In this document: positions 27,548-36,266 of the stretch, piece after piece
Layout of the letters: every line of letters starts with the position of its first letter
How positions within the stretch are numbered: the stretch's first letter is position 1
NCBI GenBank assembly: GCA_015491995.1
Contig: WGFY01000071.1
Span: 1 to 64,000, forward strand
Reading direction: 5' to 3'
Source: Mesoaciditoga sp.
Lineage (GTDB): Bacteria; Thermotogota; Thermotogae; Mesoaciditogales; Mesoaciditogaceae
Length of the DNA stretch: 64,000 bases
Notes under the pieces: model-generated
The model's input: the letters and a program-made list of their open reading frames with translations, nothing else
Told to the model about the DNA's origin: nothing
Databases searched by the model: none
Made by a program: the position numbers and the translations under genes

Positions 27548-28342
27548 ATGCGCAAAAAAGATGTTGAGAATTTCAAAAAAGAGCGTGATTATTTGAACGA
27601 CATGGTGATGAAATATGCAAAAACGAACATCAAGAGATTTTACAATCTTGATTCGAGCGTTTACAAGGGCGGTACCCTTTCAAAAAAAACAAAAGAACTG
27701 TTAGGGCTGGTATCCTCACTTGTCTTAAGGTGTGACGATTGCGTGGAATATCACCTGATCACTTCTCATGAAGAGAACGCCAGCGATAGCGAAATAGAAG
27801 AAGCACTTTCCATAGGGCTTGTGGTTGGAGGTTCTATCGTGATCCCTCACCTAAGAAGAGCCTTTGAAATATGGGACGAATTGAGGTGTAAAGATTTCGA
27901 TTCACTTTTAAAGAAGATAGAAGCTGTGGTAAAAAAACCATCTAAAAGAGACGAAAAATTGCAATTCATATGCGGACTTTTGAGTGGAAAAATTGAACAT
28001 TACGATTGGGTCGGATTCTACATCTCAAACAATTCTAAAAGAGAACTCGTTTTGGGCCCGTTCGTCGGAGAAAAAACCGAACATGTAAAGATAAAATTCG
28101 GTGAAGGTATATGTGGACAAGCCGCAGAAAGACAAAAACTTTTTATCGTTCAAGATGTTTCCGAAGAAAAGAATTACCTTTCTTGCAGTCCTAAAGTAAG
28201 ATCGGAGATTGTGATGCCGATATTAAAGAATGATAAGATCGTTGGAGAGCTGGATATAGATTCTCACGAAATGAATACTTTTACAAGCAAAGATAAGGAT
28301 TTTCTTGAAAGAATTTGTAAAATGGTGGTTAAGATTTTTTAA
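27548..28342 (+). CDS. Fusion of an AhpD/CMD-like domain and an fRMsr-like GAF domain
   Basis: 264 aa. Residues about 20-110 form a carboxymuconolactone-decarboxylase/AhpD-like domain with the redox CxxC at Cys62 and Cys65 (RCDDCVEYH). Residues about 125-264 resemble free methionine-R-sulfoxide reductase, a GAF-fold enzyme: GPFVGEK, FGEGICGQAAE and a C..SEIVMPI segment. Compared with the E. coli enzyme, the equivalents of Cys94 (Cys189) and Cys118 (Cys213) are kept, while Cys84 is replaced by His179. A redox or oxidative-repair role is inferred; the CxxC could regenerate the GAF domain. Confidence 0.75.
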   Translation: MRKKDVENFKKERDYLNDMVMKYAKTNIKRFYNLDSSVYKGGTLSKKTKELLGLVSSLVLRCDDCVEYHLITSHEENASDSEIEEALSIGLVVGGSIVIPHLRRAFEIWDELRCKDFDSLLKKIEAVVKKPSKRDEKLQFICGLLSGKIEHYDWVGFYISNNSKRELVLGPFVGEKTEHVKIKFGEGICGQAAERQKLFIVQDVSEEKNYLSCSPKVRSEIVMPILKNDKIVGELDIDSHEMNTFTSKDKDFLERICKMVVKIF

Positions 28343-28353
28343 GGGAGTTGAAC

Positions 28354-29793
28354 ATGTTGAGAAAAATTTTGATGTTGATTTCTTTGATTATTGTGGCTCT
28401 AACGCTGAGTGGATGCTTCTTTCCAATTTCTTCATTTCACACACTTTCCGGTTATGTGAGAGACTCTTTTGGGAATGGCGTTGAAGGTGTCAACATCTTG
28501 CTTTCGTATCCAAATGGGTATTGGAAGCTAAAGACGGATTCAAATGGTTACTGGTCAAAAAATGGATTAGCAGGAAATGTCACGATAACACCAACGGCTA
28601 GTGGATGGACCTTCAATCCAACAAGCACGACTGTTGTTGTAAATAAGAAAGTAGGAATTGATTTTTTGGGAAAACCGGCAACTTACACGATCTCTGGGTA
28701 TGTCAAAGACACTTTCGGAAAAAGTATTTCTGGCGTGACCATTCTGTTTGGGAAAAGCGTTTCTTGCGTCAAAACAAATGCTGAAGGCTTTTGGACAAAA
28801 GGGGGATTGAGTGGAGAAATAAATGTAAAACCCCAGAAGAGCGGCTGGCTCTTTACCCCATCAAATGAAATGGTAAACGGCATGAAAGATGATGTGAATT
28901 TCACTGGAACATTGGGAATTGGCGAGAAAACAATCATACCGTTGGGCAACACTCCCTCCGGAATAGCGATAAATGAAAAGGATGGAAGAATGTATATTTC
29001 CAATTCTTCCACCAATTTGATAAGTGTGTACAACGTGTATGGATATACTAAAATAAATGATATGGTGGTGGGAAATGGACCAGAAGGTATTTGCTATGAT
29101 CCAAACCACAAAAGGCTCTTTGTTGCCAATTCTGCCACCGATACGATAACCGTTTTAGACGCTTCAGACGATAAGACTCTTCAAACCGTTTTCATAGGTG
29201 GGCAACCACAGGGTATGGCCTTCAACATGAAAACTAACAAACTTTACGTGACGAATTCGTTCTACAACGCCGTTTGTATTTTAAGTGCATCTCCAACAAA
29301 CGTGATAGGCATAGTTCGAGTTGACAAAGGCCCAAAATCGGTGGCGGTTAATTCCGTCACAAATATGGTATACGTGACGAACCAATTGGGTGGAACTCTA
29401 AGTATCATAGATGGGGAGACAGGCGATGTTGTGGATGATATAAAAATTGGTGGGAAACCTTTAGGAGTTGGAGTCAACGATGAGACCAACATGGTGTACG
29501 TCGCGAACAACTCCGATAACACGGTAAGTGTGTTAAATGGTGGTACGGATAGCGTTGCCACGACGATAGAAGTCGGAAAAAACCCAAGCTATGTCTATGT
29601 AGATCCAACGAAAAACAGGATATACGTGACCAATTCCGGAGATGATACCGTGAGTGTTATAGATGGGTTAACAGACAAGGTGATCCAAAATATAAAAGTT
29701 GGAGCTGGGCCGACATGGATAACTGGAGATTCTAAAATGGGAACTGTTTACGTGTCTAACAGCACTGAAAAAACTGTAAGTGTCATTTACTGA
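28354..29793 (+). CDS. Lipoprotein with carboxypeptidase-regulatory-like domains and a YVTN beta-propeller
   Basis: A 479-aa surface protein. The signal peptide ends in the lipobox LTLSGC with lipidation Cys near residue 21. Two CarboxypepD_reg-like beta-sandwich repeats follow (SGYVRDSFGNGVEGVNI and SGYVKDTFGKSISGVTI, each ending in a GWxFxP element). From about 190 come some six or seven YVTN repeats such as NMVYVTNQLGGTLSIIDG, which build a beta-propeller. Such propellers bind partners or glycans; the ligand is unknown. ATG at 28354 follows AAGGGAG by 6 nt. Confidence 0.87.
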   Translation: MLRKILMLISLIIVALTLSGCFFPISSFHTLSGYVRDSFGNGVEGVNILLSYPNGYWKLKTDSNGYWSKNGLAGNVTITPTASGWTFNPTSTTVVVNKKVGIDFLGKPATYTISGYVKDTFGKSISGVTILFGKSVSCVKTNAEGFWTKGGLSGEINVKPQKSGWLFTPSNEMVNGMKDDVNFTGTLGIGEKTIIPLGNTPSGIAINEKDGRMYISNSSTNLISVYNVYGYTKINDMVVGNGPEGICYDPNHKRLFVANSATDTITVLDASDDKTLQTVFIGGQPQGMAFNMKTNKLYVTNSFYNAVCILSASPTNVIGIVRVDKGPKSVAVNSVTNMVYVTNQLGGTLSIIDGETGDVVDDIKIGGKPLGVGVNDETNMVYVANNSDNTVSVLNGGTDSVATTIEVGKNPSYVYVDPTKNRIYVTNSGDDTVSVIDGLTDKVIQNIKVGAGPTWITGDSKMGTVYVSNSTEKTVSVIY

Positions 29794-29806
29794 AAGGATG
29801 AAGAGA

Positions 29807-30703
29807 TTGAAAGTAGCCGTTGTTGATGCCGGAAGTAATTCATTCTTACTCCTGATAGCCGAAGAAAAAAAAGGACATATAGAATACCTTCTTGACGTCT
29901 CAAAAGTGGTTGGGCTTGGACATTTCAAAAACGGAATGGTCGATAAAGGCATTTTTGAACGTGCAAAAGAAACTGTTTTAGAATATCACGCTCTATGTGA
30001 TGAGTACGATGTTGAAAAACGCGTGATCGTTGGGACTGAAATTTTCAGAAAATTGAAACCGCTTTATTTTGAAGAACTTTCAAAGGGATTTGATGAATCA
30101 AGCATACTTTCAGGTAAACAAGAAGCGAGGTTGTCGTATTTATCTGTGATAGAAGATGAGAATTTCCTTTTTGCCTCCAATCCTGTTGTCGAAGATATAG
30201 GAGGAGGAAGCGTTGAGATAGCTTACCTTCGAGAAGATAAGTTCTTTGCCAAGAGTTTTCCCATTGGTGCCAACGTTCTTAGTGATGAATTTATAAAGAA
30301 ATACCCGCCGGATTCACAACTGTGTGGCGCAGCCAATTTGATACGCGAAGATTTGAAATCTCTTCCTCAAGGGGAAATGGTTTCAATTGGAGGTACGGGA
30401 ACGACGATATCAAGCATTTTGAGGGAAAGCGCTTTCAATCCAAAGCAAATTCATGGCAAGTACATAGAAATGTCTAAAATCGAAGAACTGTATGAGAAGT
30501 TGTTATCGATGGATCTTGATTCGATCTCAAGGTTGAACGGCATGGAAAGAGGCCGGGAAAGGATAATAACAGCTGGAACTTTAATACTCCTTGAAAGTGT
30601 AAAAAAAATTAACGGAAAAGGTTGTTATATCTCTGTTAGAGGACATCGTTACACTGTGGCAAAGGATATTTTGGAGCGTGGTCATGATAGTAGTTCATCT
30701 TAA
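29807..30703 (+). CDS. Ppx/GppA family phosphatase
   Basis: About 298 aa, ASKHA-fold exopolyphosphatase or pppGpp phosphohydrolase. The N-terminal phosphate loop is VAVVDAGSNSFLLLIAE, and the second loop DIGGGSVEIAYL is intact. Only the two core domains are present, without the HD-like C-terminal extension of E. coli Ppx. TTG at 29807 sits 8 nt after AAGGA; ATG at 29798 would overlap that site. The end overlaps the next gene by 20 bp. Confidence 0.88.
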   Translation: MKVAVVDAGSNSFLLLIAEEKKGHIEYLLDVSKVVGLGHFKNGMVDKGIFERAKETVLEYHALCDEYDVEKRVIVGTEIFRKLKPLYFEELSKGFDESSILSGKQEARLSYLSVIEDENFLFASNPVVEDIGGGSVEIAYLREDKFFAKSFPIGANVLSDEFIKKYPPDSQLCGAANLIREDLKSLPQGEMVSIGGTGTTISSILRESAFNPKQIHGKYIEMSKIEELYEKLLSMDLDSISRLNGMERGRERIITAGTLILLESVKKINGKGCYISVRGHRYTVAKDILERGHDSSSS

Positions 30704-31844
30704 AAAAAGAGGGAAAGAGAAGATCGAACGAGGTCATTTATGGATATACGCAGATGAGCTAAAGGATGTCAACGCTGATGAGGATGTTGGAGTTGCAAAT
30801 GTTTTTTTCGACGATGAATTCTTAGGACGGGGTTTTTACAACGGTAAGGCCAACAATTCTTTGAAGATCTTCACAAGAAGGTATGAAGAGATAAATGAGA
30901 AGTTTTTTGTTAAACGTTTTGAATTTGCCTTGAATCGTCGCCAAAATCTTCCACTCTTTAGAAGGGAGTTCAATGCCGAAGGTGATTTCCTCCCTGGATT
31001 GATAGTTGATAGATTTTCGGATGCCCTTGTGGTTCAAATACGCGCTCTTTCTCTTGAAAGCCTGAAAGATAAAATTGTGAAGGCACTTGTGAAAGTCTAC
31101 AATCCCAAGAGCATTTACGAAAGAAGCGATTTCGAATCACTTCCTGAAGAAGGGCTCTTAAGAGAAAAAGGATTGCTGTACGGTTCAATGCCAAGTGAAA
31201 AAACATTGGAAGAAAACGGTTTGAAGTTCAAGGTGAATATGGTAAAAGGACAGAAAACTGGCTTTTTCTACGATCAGCGTGATTCAAGAAAGTTTGTAAA
31301 GAAGATCGCATCAAGGGGAAAAGGGCTCGATCTTTTCACCTACACCGGAGGCTTTGCAATTTCTATGGCTGTTAGTGGAATGCTTGTCGACGCAGTTGAT
31401 ATCTCAGAAGAAGATCTTGAAATTGCCGGTGAGAATGCCAAACTTAACGGTGTAAATGTGAATTTCATGAAAAGAGATGCTTTCGATCTAAAAGGGCTTG
31501 GAATGTACGATTTGATAGTAGCCGATCCACCTTCACTTGTAAAAAAAAGCTCTCAAAGGTCAAAAGCTCGCGATTTGCTTTTGAAATTGATGGATCAGAT
31601 ATTCGATCATCTAAAAGAAAATGGAATCGTTGGTATTTGTTCTTGTGCTTACAATATAGACAGAGATATGCTGACTAAAGTTGTGGTGAAAAGTGCGACG
31701 AATAAAAAGAGGATGATCAGGGCAGTTGGATGGACTGAATTGCCGATAGATCACCCACATCTTTTGTCCATGCCTGAAACAAATTACTTGAAATGTTTGT
31801 GGATAGAAGCTTTGAGTAGCATGATATACTTTAGTATGGGGTGA
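30684..31844 (+). CDS. Class I SAM-dependent RNA methyltransferase, RlmI-like
   Basis: 386 aa. An N-terminal PUA-like domain (VHLKKRGKEKIERGHLWIY) and a central RlmI-type EEHEE region precede a Rossmann methyltransferase. Catalytic-domain signatures are GQKTGFFYDQRDSR, LDLFTYTGGFAISMA (SAM loop) and VADPPSLVKK (motif IV). RlmI makes m5C1962 in 23S rRNA; the same target is inferred here. A Cys in ICSCAYNI could be the nucleophile. ATG at 30684 follows GGAG by 7 nt. Confidence 0.88.
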   Translation: MIVVHLKKRGKEKIERGHLWIYADELKDVNADEDVGVANVFFDDEFLGRGFYNGKANNSLKIFTRRYEEINEKFFVKRFEFALNRRQNLPLFRREFNAEGDFLPGLIVDRFSDALVVQIRALSLESLKDKIVKALVKVYNPKSIYERSDFESLPEEGLLREKGLLYGSMPSEKTLEENGLKFKVNMVKGQKTGFFYDQRDSRKFVKKIASRGKGLDLFTYTGGFAISMAVSGMLVDAVDISEEDLEIAGENAKLNGVNVNFMKRDAFDLKGLGMYDLIVADPPSLVKKSSQRSKARDLLLKLMDQIFDHLKENGIVGICSCAYNIDRDMLTKVVVKSATNKKRMIRAVGWTELPIDHPHLLSMPETNYLKCLWIEALSSMIYFSMG

Positions 31845-31848
31845 TTTT

Positions 31849-32379
31849 ATGTTCAAAGTTAGACTTTATGGAGATCCTGTTTTAAGGGTAATTGCGAAGG
31901 AAATAGATCCCGAATCTTTAACAGATGAATTTATAAAAAAAATGAGTGAAACCATGTACATGGATGATGGAGTTGGATTGGCTGCGGCGCAGATAGGTAT
32001 ATCGGAAAGATTCTTTATGTACGATGCCGGTGAAAAGCTGAATGTTGTGATAAATCCAGAAATTTTAGAACGTTCATCTGAAGTAGAACTGGGCGAGGAA
32101 GGATGTCTAAGCATTCCGGACATTTTTGAAAAAATTTCAAGATCTTTGAAGATAAAGGCCAAGTATTTTAACAGGCAAGGGCATGAAGAGATTCGTGTTC
32201 TTGAAGGGTATGAAGCACGTGTTTTCCAACATGAATTCGATCATCTTAACGGGAAACTCTTCATAGACTATCTTAGCACCGTCAAAAGAAGGCTGTTGAA
32301 ACCCAAATTGGATGAGATAAAACGTCGAAGTGCCGAGATTCTAAAAGAGATGAGAAATCTTTCTCATAAGCGAAATTAA
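31849..32379 (+). CDS. def: Peptide deformylase
   Basis: A 176-aa metalloenzyme that removes formyl from nascent Met. All three motifs are present: GVGLAAAQIG (41-50), EEGCLSIP with metal ligand Cys86, and QHEFDHLNG with ligands His128 and His132 and catalytic Glu129. GGGGTGATTTT precedes the ATG. It is not next to fmt, its frequent neighbour. A terminator follows at 32498. Confidence 0.97.
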   Translation: MFKVRLYGDPVLRVIAKEIDPESLTDEFIKKMSETMYMDDGVGLAAAQIGISERFFMYDAGEKLNVVINPEILERSSEVELGEEGCLSIPDIFEKISRSLKIKAKYFNRQGHEEIRVLEGYEARVFQHEFDHLNGKLFIDYLSTVKRRLLKPKLDEIKRRSAEILKEMRNLSHKRN

Positions 32380-32497
32380 AAAGATCGTATCTTCAGCATC
32401 TCTCTGTTGAAAAGGGAAAGTTGGAGACATGCTTGAACTACAATTCATCTTTTGTAATTTGCACCGTTTGATATGTGTACTTGATGAGTGATAAGTG

Positions 32498-32528
32498 AAG
32501 CCCGACAAAAGCCGGGCTTTTATTTCAA
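32498..32528 (+). terminator. Intrinsic terminator after def
   Basis: Stem AAGCCCG pairs with CGGGCTT around an 8-nt loop (ACAAAAGC), followed directly by a T-rich tail (TTATTT). It is about 120 bp downstream of def and ends the MFS-to-def run. Confidence 0.8.
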
Positions 32529-32608
32529 CACTAAAATTCATCAATCGAATTCTTCCATCATTAAAGTGGCAGGATGTTTTTTCGTCATCCATTTTGCATG
32601 AACATCTT

Positions 32609-32746
32609 TTAAACACTTGATCCAAGAAGATAAGTGAGCATGTTTTTAGAGCCACCGATAAATGCTCCTATTCTTGCACCAAGTCCTGAAGCGGCAACCC
32701 AACTTGAATTTGGAAATGTATTGTGAAATAACCATTCAGTGTTATA
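32609..32746 (-). pseudogene. C-terminal remnant of an unidentified protein
   Basis: On the - strand a 45-codon open stretch without a usable start encodes EWLFHNTFPNSSWVAASG, continues with GLGARIGAFIGG and ends in LTYLLGSSV. Composition (Gly/Ala helix, no low complexity) looks like the tail of a real protein rather than random sequence. An in-frame TAA bounds it upstream. I cannot name the family. Confidence 0.3.
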
Positions 32747-32750
32747 TTAT
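32721..32750 (+). promoter_or_regulatory. Candidate promoter upstream of the M28-like peptidase
   Basis: TTGTGA at 32721-32726, then TATATT (32743-32748, spacer 16) or TATTAT (32745-32750, spacer 18). It is the best + strand promoter between the def terminator and the gene at 32941, and would give a leader of about 180 nt that includes the TnpB-like remnant. Confidence 0.45.
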
Positions 32751-32954
32751 ACATGCGTGAATTCAAGTACATGGAAAGTCAGGAAAAGCATACTAAAAGC
32801 CTATAAATTTTGTATATACCCGACAAAAGAAAAAGCAGTCGATGATGATGATGTTGTTTCATCGCTGATTGGCGTGAACACTGGAAGAAGATGTCAAGAA
32901 TTTTGGCAAATTTCTAAAAGCAAAATAATCCTGAAGGGGGATGACGAAAATTAA
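32739..32954 (+). pseudogene. Decayed TnpB (IS200/IS605) N-terminal fragment
   Basis: A short open frame whose central part at about 32787-32835 reads SILKAYKFCIYPTKEKA. TnpB/OrfB proteins typically begin LKAYKFRIYPTKEQ, so the match is close, with Arg to Cys by one base. Nothing downstream continues the TnpB sequence (no Zn ribbon, no RuvC Asp/Glu motifs), and the frame soon enters an acidic low-complexity stretch (DDDD). It is taken as an insertion-sequence relic; expression as a protein is unlikely. Confidence 0.4.
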
Positions 32955-34671
32955 AAGAGAAGAGATAATAAGTGAATTTTCATCATCAAATGCCTTGGAA
33001 ATCGAATGGGGACTGTCAAAATATCACAGGGCAAAGGGTGGAGAGGAATATTCAAAGGCTATAAAAGAGATTCAAGAGATCATAGGAGATTCCAAAGTGC
33101 TAAGGTATCCTGCTGCCAAAATTTACAACAGCTGGCGAACACCTGTTGGATGGAATCTCAAAGGTGGATTTTTAAAAGTTGTCAATCCATCAAAGAAATA
33201 CTTGGTTGCAGATCTATCGCTTTTACCCATAGCTGCCATTTTCATGTCAGGTCCTTCTGAGGGTGTTGAAAATTTAAGGGTAATTGATGTTGGGAAAGGT
33301 GAAAGAGTTGAAGATTACACAGAAGATGTGCGAGGTTCGGCCATTTTGGCGAACGGTGACATATCGAGAGTTTACGATATAGCCGTCGAGAAATTCGGAG
33401 CAAAGTGCGTTCTTTCCTGCTTCATGAGGGCTCAAGTGAAAGAAATAGGTAGAGTGCCTGAACTCCTTCCTCAAGCCATCAATTACACTTCCTTTCCGGC
33501 ATACGCCGATGGAAAAGCGTTTGGATTTGCGCTTAGTTACGATCAGTACAGGTGGATGAAATCACTTCTTCGAAAAAGGCAAGTTGAGATCAAAACCCAA
33601 ATGAACGTCGATCGGGGAAGCGATGAACTTGAAGTGCTTGAAACCCATGTGGGAGAAAAAACGAATACAAAACCGATAGTCATGATGGCACATCTTTGCC
33701 ATCCCAGACCCGGTGCAAATGACAATGCCAGCGGCTCGGCGCTTTTGGTCGAAATTGTGAGAACTTTGAAAAAAATAAATTTAAACCGTGAAGTTGTGGC
33801 ACTCTGGGTTCCTGAAATGTACGGTACAGCAGCTTATTTGACAGATCACAAAGCCGATTTTGAACTCGGGATAAATTTGGATATGGTTGGGGAAGATCAA
33901 AATAAAACTGGCTCAACATTGCAAGTTTCATCCACGGGTTGGTCCTTGCCGTCTTTTGTGAACGACATCGTTTACGCCAATCTTGAAACGAATAAGTTCA
34001 AATTGACCACCGGTAAATACTCAGATGGATCAGATCACTTCATATTTTCCGATGTATCGGTTGGTGTACCGACAACATCTCTTACCCAATGGCCGGACAG
34101 ATTTTACCATTCCAGTGAAGATACGCCGGACAAATCTTCTGTCGAGTCTTTTGAATGGATAGGTAAAGGAGTCATAAATACCATTTTGGACATCACCTAT
34201 GAAATGCCGCGAGAAACGGCAGCAAAAATTCAGGCAAACATACTGAAAGAGTTCGTGATGGGTTATAATATGTTCGAAGATCCATTGGTATCTAGTTGGA
34301 TCACGACGATCGCCATGAAAAAACTTGACGATCTTTCTAAATATGCGAACTCTGAAATGTCAAAAAGAATGGTGAAAGCTCATTTTAAACCCTTTGAATT
34401 GCCAATTAAGTCCAGAAAATTACGATCCATAAGAGGACCTGTAGCCGATTCTTGGATGAGTGAAAAGGATAGAGAATGGTTTTTCAGCATCAAGAACCTC
34501 ACTAGTTTCTGGGATTTTAGATATGAATTTTTGAATTTCATGGAATTGGGCTTCTCAAAGCAAGATGCTGTCAAACTTGCAAAAAGTGAATTTGGAATAA
34601 AAGAAGATCTGAGTGATCATTTAGAGTACTATCTTGAAAGACTCTTGAAGGAAAAAATCATCGAGCTTTGA
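32941..34671 (+). CDS. M28-like zinc aminopeptidase (DUF4910 family)
   Basis: 576 aa. An N-terminal part with an inserted PA-like region (about 60-200) leads to an M28-type catalytic domain. Predicted metal ligands are His251 (MMAHLCHPRPGANDNASG), Asp261, Glu292 (WVPEMYGT), Asp314 (INLDMVGE) and His390 (RFYHSSEDTPDK). A C-terminal region of about 150 residues ends in a winged-helix-like element, the DUF4910 layout. Substrate is probably a peptide. The site AAGGGGG directly touches the ATG, so an ATT at 32950 with better spacing cannot be excluded. Confidence 0.82.
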   Translation: MTKIKREEIISEFSSSNALEIEWGLSKYHRAKGGEEYSKAIKEIQEIIGDSKVLRYPAAKIYNSWRTPVGWNLKGGFLKVVNPSKKYLVADLSLLPIAAIFMSGPSEGVENLRVIDVGKGERVEDYTEDVRGSAILANGDISRVYDIAVEKFGAKCVLSCFMRAQVKEIGRVPELLPQAINYTSFPAYADGKAFGFALSYDQYRWMKSLLRKRQVEIKTQMNVDRGSDELEVLETHVGEKTNTKPIVMMAHLCHPRPGANDNASGSALLVEIVRTLKKINLNREVVALWVPEMYGTAAYLTDHKADFELGINLDMVGEDQNKTGSTLQVSSTGWSLPSFVNDIVYANLETNKFKLTTGKYSDGSDHFIFSDVSVGVPTTSLTQWPDRFYHSSEDTPDKSSVESFEWIGKGVINTILDITYEMPRETAAKIQANILKEFVMGYNMFEDPLVSSWITTIAMKKLDDLSKYANSEMSKRMVKAHFKPFELPIKSRKLRSIRGPVADSWMSEKDREWFFSIKNLTSFWDFRYEFLNFMELGFSKQDAVKLAKSEFGIKEDLSDHLEYYLERLLKEKIIEL

Positions 34672-34700
34672 TTCAACTCGGTTAAAAAGGTGGCGATTTG

Positions 34701-35540
34701 GTGAAAGCTGAGTTTGAGAAATTATCTGAGATATCGTTGAGTGAAATAGTTGATTTGGTGAACGACGTCTTTTTGGATTACGTCATCCCCATAAAATGGG
34801 ATATGTTCTCTTTTGAATTAGATGTGAAGGAAAACTCCATTTCTTTGGAAGACTCCTATGTCATGAAAGTAGACGGTGAGAAGGTGGGATTTTGCATAAA
34901 TGCGATCAGGCCTAACCGAGCGAGAATCGATGCTTTCGGAATCAAGCGAAATTACAGACGCAGAGGATTCGGCAGTGCTTTGCTTGATTATTGTATAGAT
35001 TCCTTGAAATGGAAAGAGGCAAAAGAGATTTCTTTGGAGGTGGCAGAAAAAGATATGGTCGCATCTTTTTACGAAAAGCATGGGTTCAGAGTTCAAAGGA
35101 CTTTGCTTTCCTACTACGTGGATAAAAAAGTAGAAGCAAAGCCTTATGATTTTGAAAATGCTGTTATGGATGAAATATACAACATATCCGTTTTCAACAT
35201 GAAAGAAAAACTGCGTTTCCTGAATTGGCAACGTGAACCGATAACATTGAAATTATCAGACGATAGATACGATCATAGCTTTCTAAAGGATAGAAACAAA
35301 AATGTCGGTTATGTCGTTTGGGGAACGAGTGAAGATGGCGCGTATGTGATAGATGCAGCGCCAAAAGAGTTTGAGGAATACGATGAATTTTTCAAAAGAA
35401 CTCTGTTTTCTATTCAAAATCTTTTGTCACTTGAAAAAGTGATAATCATGAATGTTCCAGAAAATGATCCTTTGAACAAAGCCGCACTTTCGGCAGGAAT
35501 GAAACCTTTTTTCAGACAATGGGAAATGATAAGGTTTTGA
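34701..35540 (+). CDS. GNAT family N-acetyltransferase
   Basis: About 279 aa. The N-terminal half is a GNAT domain with the acetyl-CoA loop RNYRRRGFGSALLD and the following FYEKHGFRVQRT motif. The C-terminal half (about 150-279) looks like a second, degenerate GNAT lobe ending in AALSAGMKPFFRQWEM. Acceptor substrate unknown. GTG at 34701 follows AAAGGTGG by 7 nt; TTG at 34698 is also possible. Confidence 0.8.
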   Translation: MKAEFEKLSEISLSEIVDLVNDVFLDYVIPIKWDMFSFELDVKENSISLEDSYVMKVDGEKVGFCINAIRPNRARIDAFGIKRNYRRRGFGSALLDYCIDSLKWKEAKEISLEVAEKDMVASFYEKHGFRVQRTLLSYYVDKKVEAKPYDFENAVMDEIYNISVFNMKEKLRFLNWQREPITLKLSDDRYDHSFLKDRNKNVGYVVWGTSEDGAYVIDAAPKEFEEYDEFFKRTLFSIQNLLSLEKVIIMNVPENDPLNKAALSAGMKPFFRQWEMIRF

Positions 35541-35542
35541 GA

Positions 35543-36184
35543 ATGCCTGAATTTCGGGCACCAGAAAAATTTGGAATCAAGCATACACATGCTTCCGTTA
35601 TCTTAGGAAGCTACGATTTGCCTGTAAAGGCTCAGAACGTGGTTGAGCTTGGATGTGGCAATGGAGTAGCACTTATATCATTGGCGCTTTTGAATCCGTT
35701 TGTAGAGAAGTTGATCGGCGTGGATATCGATCCAAAAGCATGCGAGATTGCCGAAGAATTTGTTAAACTGAATGATTTGGAAGATAAGGTGAAAATTTTA
35801 AATATCGATATGTTGAATTTGCCCCAAGAGATTGGCTATGAGGTCGCTGATCTCGTCTTCTTCAATCCCCCTTTCCATCTTTTTGGAAGGATAAGTAGCG
35901 ACAAAAGAAGATTTTTGGAAAGGAACAAAAACGTTTTCAAGGATTTTGTTGAGACAACTGCGAAGATTTTAAAAAATCGAAAGTACTTCAGATTCATCAC
36001 CTCTCCACCTAATTTGGTCGTAAACATTTCCGACCTCCTGAACTTCCGTCTAATTCCAAAGGCTTTCGTTCCAATTTATGGAAAAAGGGGTACAAATTCA
36101 AAGTTGGTGTTGATCGAAGGTGTAAAGAATGGAAATCATGTTGGTCTCAAAGTAAAAGAGCCGATATTTCTCGATTCGGTTTAA
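35543..36184 (+). CDS. SAM-dependent methyltransferase, TrmN6-like
   Basis: About 213 aa. The Rossmann fold is marked by VVELGCGNGVALISLAL (motif I), IGVDIDPKACEIAEEF (motif II) and the catalytic FFNPPFHLF (motif IV, N-P-P-F), typical of adenine-N6 or protein Gln methyltransferases such as TrmN6/YfiC. The target, perhaps A37 of a tRNA, is inferred. Start choice: ATG 35543 (8 nt after AAGG); ATG 35519 inside the GNAT gene is possible. Confidence 0.78.
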   Translation: MPEFRAPEKFGIKHTHASVILGSYDLPVKAQNVVELGCGNGVALISLALLNPFVEKLIGVDIDPKACEIAEEFVKLNDLEDKVKILNIDMLNLPQEIGYEVADLVFFNPPFHLFGRISSDKRRFLERNKNVFKDFVETTAKILKNRKYFRFITSPPNLVVNISDLLNFRLIPKAFVPIYGKRGTNSKLVLIEGVKNGNHVGLKVKEPIFLDSV

Positions 36185-36228
36185 ACAAAATTTCGTGAAA
36201 TATCATTCACCAGTCTTAGCAATTGGAG

Positions 36229-36237
36229 TGTTATAAT
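36229..36237 (+). promoter_or_regulatory. Extended -10 promoter for tsaB
   Basis: TGTTATAAT: a perfect TATAAT at 36232-36237 with the TGn extension. No recognisable -35 lies 16-19 bp upstream, as expected for extended -10 promoters. It lies 30 bp before the tsaB start. Confidence 0.65.
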
Positions 36238-36266
36238 TGCATAAGATTTATGAAAGGATGATGTAG

